Assembly: GCA_002729215.1 (NCBI GenBank)
Contig: PBTV01000032.1
Coordinates: 21,148-54,875, forward strand
DNA: 33,728 bases
Direction: 5' to 3'
Source: Rubrivirga sp.
GTDB taxonomy: Bacteria > Actinomycetota > Actinomycetes > S36-B12
Both the position numbers and the translations under genes were made by a program. Under the pieces are notes generated by a model. The model searched no databases. It was given only the letters and a program-made list of their open reading frames with translations, and was not told the origin of the DNA. This document shows positions 14,208 through 25,244 of this stretch, one piece after another; positions within the stretch are counted from its first letter, which is position 1; every line of letters begins with the position of its first letter.

Positions 14208-15697
14208 TCGACAAGCGCTGGTGCGTCCGCCTGCTCGCACTGGGGTTGGTGCTTGCGATCAGCGGTTTCGCGCATATGACAAGCCCGCAAGAAACCAGTG
14301 CGTGGATGACGTTCGCTCACGAGATACCCGCGCAAGCTGACGCAGACGCCACGGTGACGGTCGTCAGCCGAAACATCTACCTCGGCGCCGATGTCGGCTC
14401 GGCTCTTGAGTTGCTGCCCGATATGCCTGCAGCGGCTCAACTGATGTGGGAGCAGGTGACGGCCACCGACTTCTCACGCCGGGCACCCCTGCTGGCAGCG
14501 GAGCTGGCAGCGGATGCTCCCGACGTCGTCGCCATTCAGGAAGCAACGACCTGGGAGTGCCGACCAACATTGTTCGGATCGTCCACGGTAGTTTTCGATA
14601 TTCTTGAGCAATTGCTGGGAGCAACTCAGGACACGGGAGTGGAGTACGCCCTCGCATCGGCCGGTGACCGGACAGCCATGAATCCTGGCTACTCCATTCC
14701 TGTTCTTCCTTATCTGACAACTGTCCGCGACCCGCAGACTTTCCAGCCATTGTTTGGAACGGACTCCGCGGCGTGTGGGTTCACCATCGGTGATGCGCTC
14801 CTGGTGCGGGCGGATCGCGCAGACGACGTGCGAGACGTCGGTCAGGGTGACTACTCGACCATCTACTCGATTGTTCCGGTGCTTTTCGAGATCGATCGCG
14901 GCTACGTGTGGATCGATCTCGCGGTCGGCTCAGGCGAGGTTCGCTTCGTGACCACCCACTTGGAATCGCTGTGGAGCGAAGGAGCGACGCCGGTCAATGC
15001 GTTGCAGGCGCAGGAACTTGTGGAGGTCGTCGACGGGTGGGGACTACCGTTGGTGGTGATGGGTGACTTCAACAGTGATCCACGTGATCCACGACCGTTG
15101 ACAGCACCGAATCCGGGACTGCAGCCAGACACAACCACCGAATGCCAAGCGCAAGTCGAGAGCCCGTCGCACATGACGGCTCGAGCCGAGTGCAGCCCGT
15201 ACTGGACGATGGTGCGTGCCGGTTTCCGCGATGCGGGGCCCGACGCACTCGATCCGATGAACGCCACGTGGGGTTCTAGCGCGCTACTTGCCGGACCCGA
15301 CCCCGATCGTCTCGCGCAAGCACCGAACAACCCGTACGGGTACACCGATCGCCTGGATTACGTGTTCACCTCTTCCAGTATCGAGGTGGTCGAATCCTCA
15401 CTCGTATCTGCAACCTGGCCCACTCCCAAAGGCTTGTGGGAGTGCACGGACGCGCAGCAAGTGGAAAACGCCAACCTTGCCGCCACCATCATGGGCGTCG
15501 AACTGCCACGAGCCTTCTGTCTGCCCACCGATCACGTCGGTGTGCGGGCGACGCTGAAGATCGGTGAGCCGGCCGCCGCGCCGCAGGCCGATGATCGTCC
15601 CCCGGTGCTGTTCTGGTTAGTGATCCTCGGTCTCATCGCCGCACTGTCGGGAGCGATCTCCTGGTGGGCGATTCGACGATCGTCGCTCGAGCGGTAG
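14204..15697 (+). CDS. Exported, membrane-anchored endonuclease/exonuclease/phosphatase (EEP) family hydrolase
   Basis: This 497-residue protein has an N-terminal signal/anchor (RWCVRLLALGLVLAISGFAH), an EEP catalytic domain and a C-terminal helix (LFWLVILGLIAALSGAISWW) ending in RRSSLER, a likely stop-transfer anchor. EEP landmarks are all present: Asn in VVSRNIYLG, Glu in VAIQEAT, DFN in VVMGDFNSDP, Asp in RLDYVF and His in PTDHVGV. The fold covers secreted nucleases, sphingomyelinases and inositol phosphatases, and the sequence does not choose between them. Several cysteines in the catalytic region fit an extracytoplasmic protein. The TTG start lacks its own ribosome site; see the coupled leader ORF. 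It follows the sorC gene by 46 bases. Confidence 0.8.
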   Translation: MIDKRWCVRLLALGLVLAISGFAHMTSPQETSAWMTFAHEIPAQADADATVTVVSRNIYLGADVGSALELLPDMPAAAQLMWEQVTATDFSRRAPLLAAELAADAPDVVAIQEATTWECRPTLFGSSTVVFDILEQLLGATQDTGVEYALASAGDRTAMNPGYSIPVLPYLTTVRDPQTFQPLFGTDSAACGFTIGDALLVRADRADDVRDVGQGDYSTIYSIVPVLFEIDRGYVWIDLAVGSGEVRFVTTHLESLWSEGATPVNALQAQELVEVVDGWGLPLVVMGDFNSDPRDPRPLTAPNPGLQPDTTTECQAQVESPSHMTARAECSPYWTMVRAGFRDAGPDALDPMNATWGSSALLAGPDPDRLAQAPNNPYGYTDRLDYVFTSSSIEVVESSLVSATWPTPKGLWECTDAQQVENANLAATIMGVELPRAFCLPTDHVGVRATLKIGEPAAAPQADDRPPVLFWLVILGLIAALSGAISWWAIRRSSLER

Positions 15698-15708
15698 TTC
15701 CTACATAG

Positions 15709-15743
15709 GCGAAGGGCCGGGTGCACACCACCCGGCCCTTCGC
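15709..15743. terminator. Bidirectional terminator between EEP gene and katG
   Basis: A perfect 15-bp inverted repeat (GCGAAGGGCCGGGTG and its complement) with loop CACAC sits between the convergent stop codons, 12-14 bases from each. It would end both transcripts. Confidence 0.88.
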
Positions 15744-15756
15744 GATGACAGTCTCG

Positions 15757-17964
<2,208 letters not shown>

Positions 17965-18396
17965 TTAGGTGAGGGAAGTGGTGTGCTCGGGTGAGCAGGT
18001 AGGGCATCGACCCCAGTAGACGACCTCGGCTTCGTCGATGACGAATCCTTGATCGTTTGCTGCGGTCAGGCAGGGGGCGTCGCCGACGGCGCAATCGACA
18101 TCGGCGAGGTCGCCGCAGGTGCGGCAGACCACATGGTGATGGTTGTCGCCGGTACGTGTTTCGTATCGGGTGGCAGAGCCGGCGGGTTGTATCCGGCGAA
18201 GAAGTCCGGTCCCGGCGAGAATCGCGAGCGAGTCATAGACCGATTGACGCGAGATCGAGCCGATAGTGCGGCGAACATCGTGCACAACAATGTCGGCCGT
18301 GGCATGGGGTGAGCGCCGCACGGCCGCCAAAACGGCGAGTCGCTGAGGGGTTACCTGCAGTCCGTGCTGACGCAACAGCGTGGGGGCATCATTCAT
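17965..18396 (-). CDS. furA: Fur-family regulator, FurA type
   Basis: This protein of about 143 residues has an N-terminal winged helix ([20 protein letters not shown], and [20 protein letters not shown]) and a C-terminal dimerisation/metal domain. The latter includes [12 protein letters not shown], a Cys-X2-Cys, and a further C-terminal CPTC pair, the structural zinc pattern. The product should repress katG and itself and be relieved by peroxide oxidation. Its promoter appears to place transcription at or within a few bases of the start codon, with no Shine-Dalgarno, so translation is probably leaderless. ATG 18396 or the GTG immediately upstream (18399) may be the start. Confidence 0.93.
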   Translation of the reverse strand: MNDAPTLLRQHGLQVTPQRLAVLAAVRRSPHATADIVVHDVRRTIGSISRQSVYDSLAILAGTGLLRRIQPAGSATRYETRTGDNHHHVVCRTCGDLADVDCAVGDAPCLTAANDQGFVIDEAEVVYWGRCPTCSPEHTTSLT

Positions 18397-18404
18397 CACG
18401 GTTT

Positions 18405-18427
18405 AGATTAGGTCCAGATTTGGATCC
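18405..18427. repeat. Tandem operator-like repeat over the furA promoter
   Basis: AGATTAGGTCC (18405-18415) is followed directly by AGATTTGGATCC (18416-18427), two near-copies of an AT-then-GGNCC unit one helical turn apart. They cover the -10 and spacer of the furA promoter, a good place for autoregulation by FurA. The binding assignment is inference. Confidence 0.45.
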
Positions 18428-18433
18428 GTTCAA
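18405..18433 (-). promoter_or_regulatory. furA-katG promoter, near-consensus
   Basis: On the minus strand TTGAAC (18428-18433) and TAATCT (18405-18410) are separated by exactly 17 bases. Transcription would start about seven bases later, at or within a few bases of the GTG/ATG start of furA, giving a leaderless or nearly leaderless mRNA, as is common in actinobacteria. Confidence 0.6.
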
Positions 18434-18550
18434 CCCGAATCGGACCCTGATGCCGGGGTGAAACGACGATCGGGCGGCCGCGTCGCTGGGCTCCGGTGGC
18501 GCCCGCACCACCTAGCCTGAGGCGCAAGCCATCGAATTGAGGGAGGCACC

Positions 18551-19225
18551 GTGTCGAATAGCGTTCCCCAAGCCGTGTCACAACAGGCGTATCCGGCGAC
18601 GTTCAGCGTCGACTACCAGGAGAAGTTGAGTCGGGTGACGACGCTGTTCCGGTCAATCTTGATCATCCCGATCGCCATCATTTTGGGCATCGTGGCCTCC
18701 GGTCCGCAGTCCGTTCTCATCGTAATCAACGACCAGGGCGAGTTCGCTCCCGGGACGACCAATACGGGAACGGGAATCTTGTGGTCGCTGTTCGCGGCGA
18801 CGTTGTTCATGATTCTGTTCCGCAAGCGGTACCCGAAATGGTGGTTCGACTTCAACGTGGGGCTTCACCGCTTCGCGGTGCGTGTCGTTGTCTACTTCGG
18901 CTTTTTGACAGACAAGTACCCGTCAACCGAAGACGAGCAAAACGTTCACCTCGACGTGACCTACCCGAACGCCCAGACGGATCTGAGTCGCGGTATGCCG
19001 CTGGTGAAGTGGTTCTTGGCTATTCCGCACTACTTCATTCTGGCGTTCTTGTGGGTGGCGGTCTTCGGTGTCACCGTCGTCGCGTGGATCGTCGTCATCA
19101 TCACCGGTCGCTACCCGCGGGGGCTGTTCGATTTCGTGGTGGGGGTCCTGCGCTGGTCATGGCGGGTCCAGGCGTACGCCTTTGTGCTGGCAACGGACAA
19201 GTACCCGCCGTTCAGTTTGAACTAG
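18551..19225 (+). CDS. DUF4389 family membrane protein
   Basis: A 224-residue protein with the duplicated DUF4389 layout. Each half has an aromatic-rich YPxxxFDFxVGxxR(W/F) motif: KRYPKWWFDFNVGLHRFAVR and GRYPRGLFDFVVGVLRWSWR. Each is followed by VYFGFLTDKYPS or AYAFVLATDKYPPF. Transmembrane segments occur at about 35-55, 75-92, 150-185. The family is widespread in actinobacteria and its function is unknown. GGGAGG at 18541-18546 supports GTG 18551. It diverges from furA and is convergent with the trehalose gene. Confidence 0.9.
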   Translation: MSNSVPQAVSQQAYPATFSVDYQEKLSRVTTLFRSILIIPIAIILGIVASGPQSVLIVINDQGEFAPGTTNTGTGILWSLFAATLFMILFRKRYPKWWFDFNVGLHRFAVRVVVYFGFLTDKYPSTEDEQNVHLDVTYPNAQTDLSRGMPLVKWFLAIPHYFILAFLWVAVFGVTVVAWIVVIITGRYPRGLFDFVVGVLRWSWRVQAYAFVLATDKYPPFSLN

Positions 19226-19277
19226 TGACGCCGGTGCGGGTGGGAACAGTGCACACGCATGGAGGCGGTGAACACCG

Positions 19278-21440
19278 CTAGACCGCGAACGTCGAACGCT
19301 CCTGAGCGAGACGTTGCAACAACAGAGCAACGTCCTGCGGTGATTCCACTCGCCACAGGGCGGCTGACTCACCCGAACCCACCTTGATCCCGACGTCCTG
19401 CCCGCTCAGGTCAGCGAAGACCGACTCGTCGGTCAGGTCGTCGCCGACGAAGAGCACGGTGGAGGCATCGAAGCGCTGCCGAAGCGCGCGCACGGCGTCG
19501 GCTTTTTGGGCGTGGGCCACGCTCAACTCGATGACTTCTTTGCCGTGTCTGCCGAGCACTCCCGGGTACCGGCCCGGCCCCATGACGATGTGCCGAATGA
19601 GATTCGCCCCGGCCTTCGGCTCGCATTGCCGGACGTGAATGGCGATGCTTCCGGGCTTGGCTTCGATGAATGCTCCGGGAACCTGGGCGACGAGTTCGGA
19701 GGCCGCCGCTGTGCATTGATCGAGCAGCCGACGCTGGCTCGGATCAAGCTCGAGTGGCACATCGACCTCGGCACCGTGACTACCAACGAGGTGAATCCCG
19801 TCGGGCATCGCAGATACGGTGCGCAGGTTGTCCAGCGCCCTACCGGAGACCACGGCCACCGAGGTGTTGGGTACGTCCCGCAGCATCTCTAAAGCCTCGA
19901 CCGCTTCGGGTACCGGTCGTGCGGCATCCGGATCGGTGACGATGTTCGAGATGGTGCCGTCGTAGTCGACACAGACCAGCAGATGTTGAGACGAGGCGAG
20001 TTGCTCCAGCGGGATGCTCGCTTGATCGCGATCGTCTTCCACGGATGCATGAGCGCTGGCAATGCCGGTGCGTAGGGCGGTTAAGAACTCCCGAGCCCAC
20101 GTTTGAGCGGTGGTGGCGAAGACGGTGGAACGCATCGCCGTCATTCGTCGCTGGCGCTCGTCGTCGGGAGCCTGCGCGGCGGCGACGATGGCTTCGCTGA
20201 CTCCGGAAGTGTCGTACGGGTTGACCAGCCACGCCTGGGCCAACTCCTGCGCGGCTCCGGTGAACTCGCTGAGCACGAGCGCTCCGGTGTCATCGTTGCG
20301 GCACGCGACGTACTCCTTGGCGACCAGATTCATGCCATCGCGCAACGGAGTCACCAGCATGATGTCGGTGGCCAAGTAGAGCGCGATCAGCTCCTCGCGT
20401 TCGAGAACGCGACGCAGATAGTGGATCGGAGTCGCACCGAAGGTGGCCAAGGATCCGTTGAACCTGCCCACGAGCATTTCGATGTCGTCCCGGATCTGCT
20501 GGTACTGCGAAATGTTCTCCCGGGACGGAACGGCTACCTGCACGAAGACGGTCGTGGCGGCATCCAAGCGCTCGTCCTGCAGAACCTCTGCGAACGCCTT
20601 CAAGCGGATGTCGATTCCCTTGGTGTAGTCGAGCCGATCCACACCGAGCAGAACCGTTGTCGGCGAACCCATCTCCGCACGCAACTGTCGGGCCCGCTCG
20701 AGGACGTGAGGCGTCGCTGCAGTTGCGGAGAAACCCTCGGCGTCGATACCGATCGGAAAGGCGCCGACACCGACGCGCCTGTTGTTGACACGCATGGTCC
20801 CTTCGTAGGCCGCGAGGCCCAACGAGCGTTCACACGAGTAGACGAATTGCCGCGCATCGTCGTGTGTATGAAATCCGATGAGATCGGCGCCCAGCAGCCC
20901 CTCGAGAATCTGTCGCCGCCAGGGCAGTTGGGCGAATAGCGCGCTGGGAGGAAACGGAATGTGCAGGAAAAAGCCGATGCTGAGATCGGGTCGCATTTCT
21001 CGCAGCATGCTGGGAACGAGTTGCAGTTGATAGTCGTGCACCCACACGGTCGCCTTGGGTTGCGCGATCTCCGCCACGCGCGAGGCGAAGGCCTTATTGA
21101 CTCGCTCGTAGGCGCGGAATTGGTGTCGGTGATAGACGGGTGTCACCACGGCGTCGTGATAGAGCGGCCAGATCGCCGAGTTGGAAAAACCCTCGTAGTA
21201 GTCGTGCATGTCCCGGGCATCGACGCTCACGGTCTCCAGATGCAGGTTTCCGTGGTCGACGTCGAGCAACTCGCTGCCGGCCCCGACCCAGATCGCCTCC
21301 TCGGTGCGAAAGACTGATTCGAGCGCGCTGACGAGCCCCCCGGGCGCAAGGCGCCAGCCGGTGATCTCTTGATCAGGGTCGCCGTCGACGTACACCGGCT
21401 CCACCGGAAGCCGGTTAGCGACCACGATCAACTCAGGCAT
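19278..21440 (-). CDS. otsAB: Fused trehalose-6-phosphate synthase / trehalose-6-phosphate phosphatase
   Basis: The 720-residue protein makes trehalose from UDP- or ADP-glucose and glucose-6-phosphate. The OtsA glycosyltransferase (GT20) covers residues about 1-470, with [45 protein letters not shown] and [14 protein letters not shown]. OtsB, a HAD phosphatase, covers about 485-715, with motif [17 protein letters not shown] and [14 protein letters not shown]. In many bacteria these are two genes; the fused form is complete here with no frame break. GAGGAGG just upstream of ATG 21440 is a strong ribosome site. Trehalose is likely a compatible solute or envelope glycolipid precursor. A 12-base palindrome lies about 40 bases upstream. 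Confidence 0.95.
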   Translation of the reverse strand: MPELIVVANRLPVEPVYVDGDPDQEITGWRLAPGGLVSALESVFRTEEAIWVGAGSELLDVDHGNLHLETVSVDARDMHDYYEGFSNSAIWPLYHDAVVTPVYHRHQFRAYERVNKAFASRVAEIAQPKATVWVHDYQLQLVPSMLREMRPDLSIGFFLHIPFPPSALFAQLPWRRQILEGLLGADLIGFHTHDDARQFVYSCERSLGLAAYEGTMRVNNRRVGVGAFPIGIDAEGFSATAATPHVLERARQLRAEMGSPTTVLLGVDRLDYTKGIDIRLKAFAEVLQDERLDAATTVFVQVAVPSRENISQYQQIRDDIEMLVGRFNGSLATFGATPIHYLRRVLEREELIALYLATDIMLVTPLRDGMNLVAKEYVACRNDDTGALVLSEFTGAAQELAQAWLVNPYDTSGVSEAIVAAAQAPDDERQRRMTAMRSTVFATTAQTWAREFLTALRTGIASAHASVEDDRDQASIPLEQLASSQHLLVCVDYDGTISNIVTDPDAARPVPEAVEALEMLRDVPNTSVAVVSGRALDNLRTVSAMPDGIHLVGSHGAEVDVPLELDPSQRRLLDQCTAAASELVAQVPGAFIEAKPGSIAIHVRQCEPKAGANLIRHIVMGPGRYPGVLGRHGKEVIELSVAHAQKADAVRALRQRFDASTVLFVGDDLTDESVFADLSGQDVGIKVGSGESAALWRVESPQDVALLLQRLAQERSTFAV

Positions 21441-21479
21441 GGAGCGCGTCGCCTCCTCGCTGGGTAGCTTGTTCGCGTG

Positions 21480-21491
21480 TGAACGCGTTCA
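21480..21491. promoter_or_regulatory. Perfect palindrome upstream of otsAB
   Basis: TGAACGCGTTCA is a perfect 12-base palindrome 40 bases upstream of the otsAB start. Its symmetry resembles operator half-sites of LacI-like or other dimeric regulators. No regulator is encoded nearby. Confidence 0.3.
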
Positions 21492-21554
21492 GCATACGGG
21501 GCTGACGACCCCGCGGACGCGGGTAAAAGGTGTCGTCGGTGCGATATCAGCCGG

Positions 21555-21941
21555 TCAGCCGGCAAGCGGCGTGCGCAGGGCGTCGGGAATGGGTGTCGGT
21601 GTCCCCGACTCGTCGACGTTCACGTACCGCGCGACTCCTCGAAAAACCTCCTGGTCTTCGCGCGTGAGCGTGTACCCCAAGACCAAGCTCGAGGAGCCCA
21701 CCCGCTCGCAGACCACATCCATGTCGAGGACGTCATCGACGGTGCTGGTGCTCGCGAAGGTTGCATCCATGTGTGCGAGAGCCCCATCGAAAGGCACCGC
21801 CGAGAGATCCGCGGACGTGAACCCGAGGGCTCGAAAGAACTCGGTGAATGCTTCGTCGCAGATGTCGAGATAGCGAGCGTTGAGCACGACACCTGCGGAG
21901 TAGACGTCGCGGTAGCGGACGCGGTACTGACCGACGTGCAT
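21555..21941 (-). CDS. Hotdog-fold acyl-CoA thioesterase (4HBT/YbgC-like)
   Basis: The 128-residue protein has the single-hotdog pattern: RVRYRDVYSAGVVLNARYLD with the conserved Asp of the YRDVD/TDYAGV-type active site, then ICDEAFTEFFRALGF and antiparallel strands ending in VFRGVARYVNVDE. It should hydrolyse a CoA thioester. Its ATG starts one base after the stop codon of the dehydrogenase gene (TGA-G-ATG), so the two are cotranscribed and probably translationally coupled. The acyl group is unknown. Confidence 0.83.
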   Translation of the reverse strand: MHVGQYRVRYRDVYSAGVVLNARYLDICDEAFTEFFRALGFTSADLSAVPFDGALAHMDATFASTSTVDDVLDMDVVCERVGSSSLVLGYTLTREDQEVFRGVARYVNVDESGTPTPIPDALRTPLAG

Positions 21942-21942
21942 C

Positions 21943-22905
21943 TCAGCGGGTCAAGACGATCTTGCCCCGAACAGTGCCGTCGTTCATCGCCGTGAAGCCC
22001 TCGCGGGCATCGGCCATCGGCAAGATCCGATCGATGATGGGGGAAATCTGCTGCTGGGACATCAGGTCGATGAGTTGACGGAATTCTTGGGCCGTTCCCA
22101 TGGTCGAACCAGCGACGGTGAGCTGTAGGAAGAACACGCGGTTCAGTTGCGCCGGTGGCATGGGCCCGGAAGTGGCCCCGGACACCACGACGATCCCGCC
22201 GGGGCGCAGCGACTTCAGCGAGTGATCCCACGTCGCCTCGCCCACGGTCTCGATCACCGCATCGACCTTGTCGGGAAGGCGTGCACCGGTGGGGAAGGCC
22301 TCGTCGGCACCGATGCCGACAGCCCATTCCCCTTTCTGCTCGTCGCGAGAGGTGACCCACACGCGCAAGCCCATCGCTTTGCCTAACACGATGGCTGCGG
22401 TGGCGACGCCACCGCCGGCTCCCTGCACCAGGATCGTTTGGCCGGCTGCCGCCGATGCCTTGGTGGTGAGCATGCGGTACGCCGTCAGGTACGCCGTCGG
22501 AAGACAACTCGCCTGCTCGAAACTGAAGCCGGCGGGCAGCGGAATGAGGTTGTCGGCTGGTACGCGGACTCTCTCGGCGAAGGTGCCGGAGTACCTCTCG
22601 CTGAGCATCGAGCGCTTGGGATCGAGAGTCTCGTCGCCGTGGACGGGTGAGCCGATCACCGCGTGCACCACCACCGACGAGCCGTCCGGGCCGAACCCGG
22701 CGGCGTCGGTGCCGAGGATCATCGGCACCTGCTCCTCGCGAAGTGCCTGTCCCTTGAGCGCCCAGACGTCGTGATGGTTCAGGCTCATCGCCTTGACCTC
22801 GACATCGACCCAATCGTCGGGGGTTTCCACCGGCTCGAGGTTGCCGATCTCGAGAACGGACAAGGGATTCTCGCGGTCGATTCCCGCGGCATAAATCGCG
22901 TGCAT
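21943..22905 (-). CDS. Zinc-type alcohol dehydrogenase-like oxidoreductase (MDR, quinone reductase type)
   Basis: A 320-residue medium-chain reductase with an N-terminal GroES-like domain (AMSLNHHDVWALKG, ILGTDAAGFG) and a NAD(P)-binding domain (LVQGAGGGVATAAIVLGKAM). The structural-zinc cysteine cluster is absent, as in the quinone reductase/enoyl reductase branch. An NADPH-dependent reduction of an activated double bond or quinone is expected. The start codon has no clear ribosome site and TAGCGT lies about 12 bases upstream on the coding strand, suggesting a leaderless mRNA. It diverges from the acyl-CoA synthetase gene across 190 bases and is operonic with the thioesterase. Confidence 0.87.
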   Translation of the reverse strand: MHAIYAAGIDRENPLSVLEIGNLEPVETPDDWVDVEVKAMSLNHHDVWALKGQALREEQVPMILGTDAAGFGPDGSSVVVHAVIGSPVHGDETLDPKRSMLSERYSGTFAERVRVPADNLIPLPAGFSFEQASCLPTAYLTAYRMLTTKASAAAGQTILVQGAGGGVATAAIVLGKAMGLRVWVTSRDEQKGEWAVGIGADEAFPTGARLPDKVDAVIETVGEATWDHSLKSLRPGGIVVVSGATSGPMPPAQLNRVFFLQLTVAGSTMGTAQEFRQLIDLMSQQQISPIIDRILPMADAREGFTAMNDGTVRGKIVLTR

Positions 22906-23095
22906 GGTGAAACGCTAGCCGAACTCCGGCTTGTGCACACGCGTGCGGCGATTTAGTCTTGTCATTCCGGCTTCCTCCTGACAGCGTCGTCCGTACTGAT
23001 ACTTCCGCCGGTGCCTGTGACATAACCGCATCGTTGTCCGCACGCCACTGCGTGGGTAGTCCCGTTGGAGTGCCCGCCCAGGCACTGGAGGTCTG

Positions 23096-25165
23096 ATGTC
23101 TACTGCTCTGTCGTCCCTCGAACCACCGCTCGTTGAAGAGCGTATTGCCCATCGGGACGTCACCGGCCTGATCGACCCCGATTGCGTCGTGGTCATTGGA
23201 GCCACCGATCGCCGGCGCAGCGTCGTTGCTGAAGCCATCGCCGGCGGAGGCCGGGCGTTCCTCGTTCATCCCTCCGGTGAATCGATTCTCGGTGAGGATG
23301 TCTACACGTCGGTGCGTGAGTTACCGGAAGTACCGGACTGCGCGCTCATGCTGGTCGGGCATCAAGCGATCGTGGACGTGATGCGCGAGGCCCTGGAGTT
23401 CGGGATTCGGGCTTTCGTCCTCCCGGGGCTCGGCGCCGAATCCGGCGCCCACGCGGCGGAGGCGATCGCGGCCGTCCTGGAACTCGCCGACTCCTACGAC
23501 GCGGCGATTCTCGGGCCGAATTGCATGGGCATGGCCGTCCCCAACGGAGGGTCCATGTACGTCGCGAACGTACCCAAGACGTTTCGACGCGGACACGTCT
23601 CGGTGATCGCCCAATCAGGCTCGATCGCGGACGCCATGCTGAACTGCGGTCCTCGGATCGGATTTCGCGCGGTCTTCTCCACCGGGTCGGAAGGGAATCG
23701 AGACGCCGCCGATCTCCTGATGGGAGTGGCCGAGGATCCGCAGACCGAAGCCATCGGACTTTTCGTCGAGACGGTGCGCCGACCGGAAGCATTCGCCGAC
23801 GGGCTGCGCGCCTGCGCGGAAGCGGGCAAGCCCGTGGTGTGCTTGAAGGTCGGTCGCTCTCGCGTCGCAGCGCAGGCCGCGTTGGCCCACACCGGGGCGA
23901 TGGTCGGTTCGAGCGTTGCATTCTCCAACTTCATTCATCACCACGGAGGAATCGAAGTAACCGACACCTCGACCTTCATGGAGGCGCTGGAAATTCTGGG
24001 GCAGCCCAAGTGGCCCACGGGTGTGCGGCTCGGAGCGATCTCTGAATCCGGAGGCGAGTGCGGCATGCTCGCCGATGCCGCGGAGCCCACCGGACTTGAA
24101 TTTCCTCCGATGCCGTATGAGGTCGTGGCTTCCCTGCAGGAACGTTTTCCCAACTTTTTGAACCCCGCCAATCCACTGGACGCATGGATGGTCGATGAAA
24201 CCGAAGTCGTCTTCCCGGAATCGCTGGAATTGATGGCGTATTCGGGTGAGTTCGATGTCCTGCTGGCCCAGGTGGACATCACTCAATACCGAGGTGACGC
24301 GGAGAACGATTGGTGCCTAGCCATCGTGAAGGGACTTGCGCAGGCGACGAAGGATCGTCGCATCTTTCCGGCCGTGACCACCGTGCACGTCACCGATCCG
24401 CCGCGTCGGATCGCGAGTTTCGCTGCGGCGCACGGTGTCGCTCTGCTGAGAGGGACCCGCGCTTCGGTGGAGGCGCTCGCTGCTGTCTCGGCGTGGCACC
24501 CCTTCACTGCCCGTGACCTCGACGCCCATGACGAGGTGGACGTGTCGGACCTCCTGCGTCCCGGCGCGCTGACCGAGCACGAATCCGCGGAGATCATGGA
24601 GCGCTACGGCATCCCGATGGCGGACCGGCGCCTGGCCGAGGGGGCCGAGGAAGCGGTCGCCGCGGCCCAGGACTTGGGATTCCCCGTCGTGGTCAAGATG
24701 AACGGACCCGCCCACAAAGCCACCGTGGGTGGCGTCGCTCTCGGCTTGAACTCCGTCGAGGAAGTGTCGGTCGCGACCCAGGCATTCGGGGGGTCAGTGC
24801 TGGTGGCGCAAGAAGTCGCGTCCGGACCGGAAGTGATCTGCGGGATGACTCGTGATCCCCACTACGGCCCGGTGGTGGCCGTAGGTATCGGAGGGCGGTA
24901 CGCCGAGGCGTTGTCCTTGACGGCGACGTCCCTGGCTCCCTTGACCCACGACCAAGCTGTCCGCTTGGTCCGCCGGGCGCCGGGGCTGTCGAAGTTGACG
25001 ACGGAGGAAACCTTCGACGCCATCGTGTACACCGTTCTGGTGCTCTCGCGTCTCGCGATGGATCACCCAACGATCGTGGAGGCCGACATCAACCCGCTTA
25101 TTCTGGGGCCGAACGGAGCGGTGGCGGTCGACGCGTTGATCGTCGTCGAGGACCCCGAACAGTAG
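23096..25165 (+). CDS. NDP-forming acyl-CoA synthetase (acetate--CoA ligase family, fused subunits)
   Basis: This 689-residue protein joins an alpha-like part (residues about 20-460) to a beta-like ATP-grasp part (about 480-685). The alpha part has a CoA-binding Rossmann domain (VVVIGATDRRRSVVAEAI), a succinyl-CoA-ligase-like domain (ILGPNCMGMAV, VIAQSGSIADAML) and the phospho-histidine site LAHTGAMVGS. The beta part has GIPMADRRL, GFPVVVKMNGPAHK, GPEVICGMTRDPHYGPVVAVG and EADINPLIL. Such enzymes interconvert acyl-CoA and acid with NDP or NTP; the acyl group is unknown. GGAGG lies four bases before ATG 23096. The divergent thioesterase/reductase pair suggests shared acyl-CoA metabolism. Confidence 0.88.
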   Translation: MSTALSSLEPPLVEERIAHRDVTGLIDPDCVVVIGATDRRRSVVAEAIAGGGRAFLVHPSGESILGEDVYTSVRELPEVPDCALMLVGHQAIVDVMREALEFGIRAFVLPGLGAESGAHAAEAIAAVLELADSYDAAILGPNCMGMAVPNGGSMYVANVPKTFRRGHVSVIAQSGSIADAMLNCGPRIGFRAVFSTGSEGNRDAADLLMGVAEDPQTEAIGLFVETVRRPEAFADGLRACAEAGKPVVCLKVGRSRVAAQAALAHTGAMVGSSVAFSNFIHHHGGIEVTDTSTFMEALEILGQPKWPTGVRLGAISESGGECGMLADAAEPTGLEFPPMPYEVVASLQERFPNFLNPANPLDAWMVDETEVVFPESLELMAYSGEFDVLLAQVDITQYRGDAENDWCLAIVKGLAQATKDRRIFPAVTTVHVTDPPRRIASFAAAHGVALLRGTRASVEALAAVSAWHPFTARDLDAHDEVDVSDLLRPGALTEHESAEIMERYGIPMADRRLAEGAEEAVAAAQDLGFPVVVKMNGPAHKATVGGVALGLNSVEEVSVATQAFGGSVLVAQEVASGPEVICGMTRDPHYGPVVAVGIGGRYAEALSLTATSLAPLTHDQAVRLVRRAPGLSKLTTEETFDAIVYTVLVLSRLAMDHPTIVEADINPLILGPNGAVAVDALIVVEDPEQ

Positions 25166-25244
25166 GGCCCGCCCTCGGATTGACGATCGATCGGCTGCCG
25201 ATCGGCAGAGGATCATCTGCGGATCTTCCGTGCTGAAGATGCTG

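Noticed and set aside
14164-14340. An ATG-started frame of about 58 codons after the sorC stop
   Set aside because: The ATG is only two bases from AGGAGG, too close, and the frame overlaps the signal peptide of the EEP gene. GTG 14169 has ideal spacing.
22906-23095. A hidden small gene or riboswitch between the reductase and synthetase
   Set aside because: I see no convincing ORF, conserved fold or strong stem. It looks like a plain divergent promoter region.
21620-23269. A 549-codon minus-strand frame spanning thioesterase, reductase and synthetase starts
   Set aside because: It crosses three recognised genes and a promoter region and is Arg/Pro-rich, which is typical of a shifted frame.
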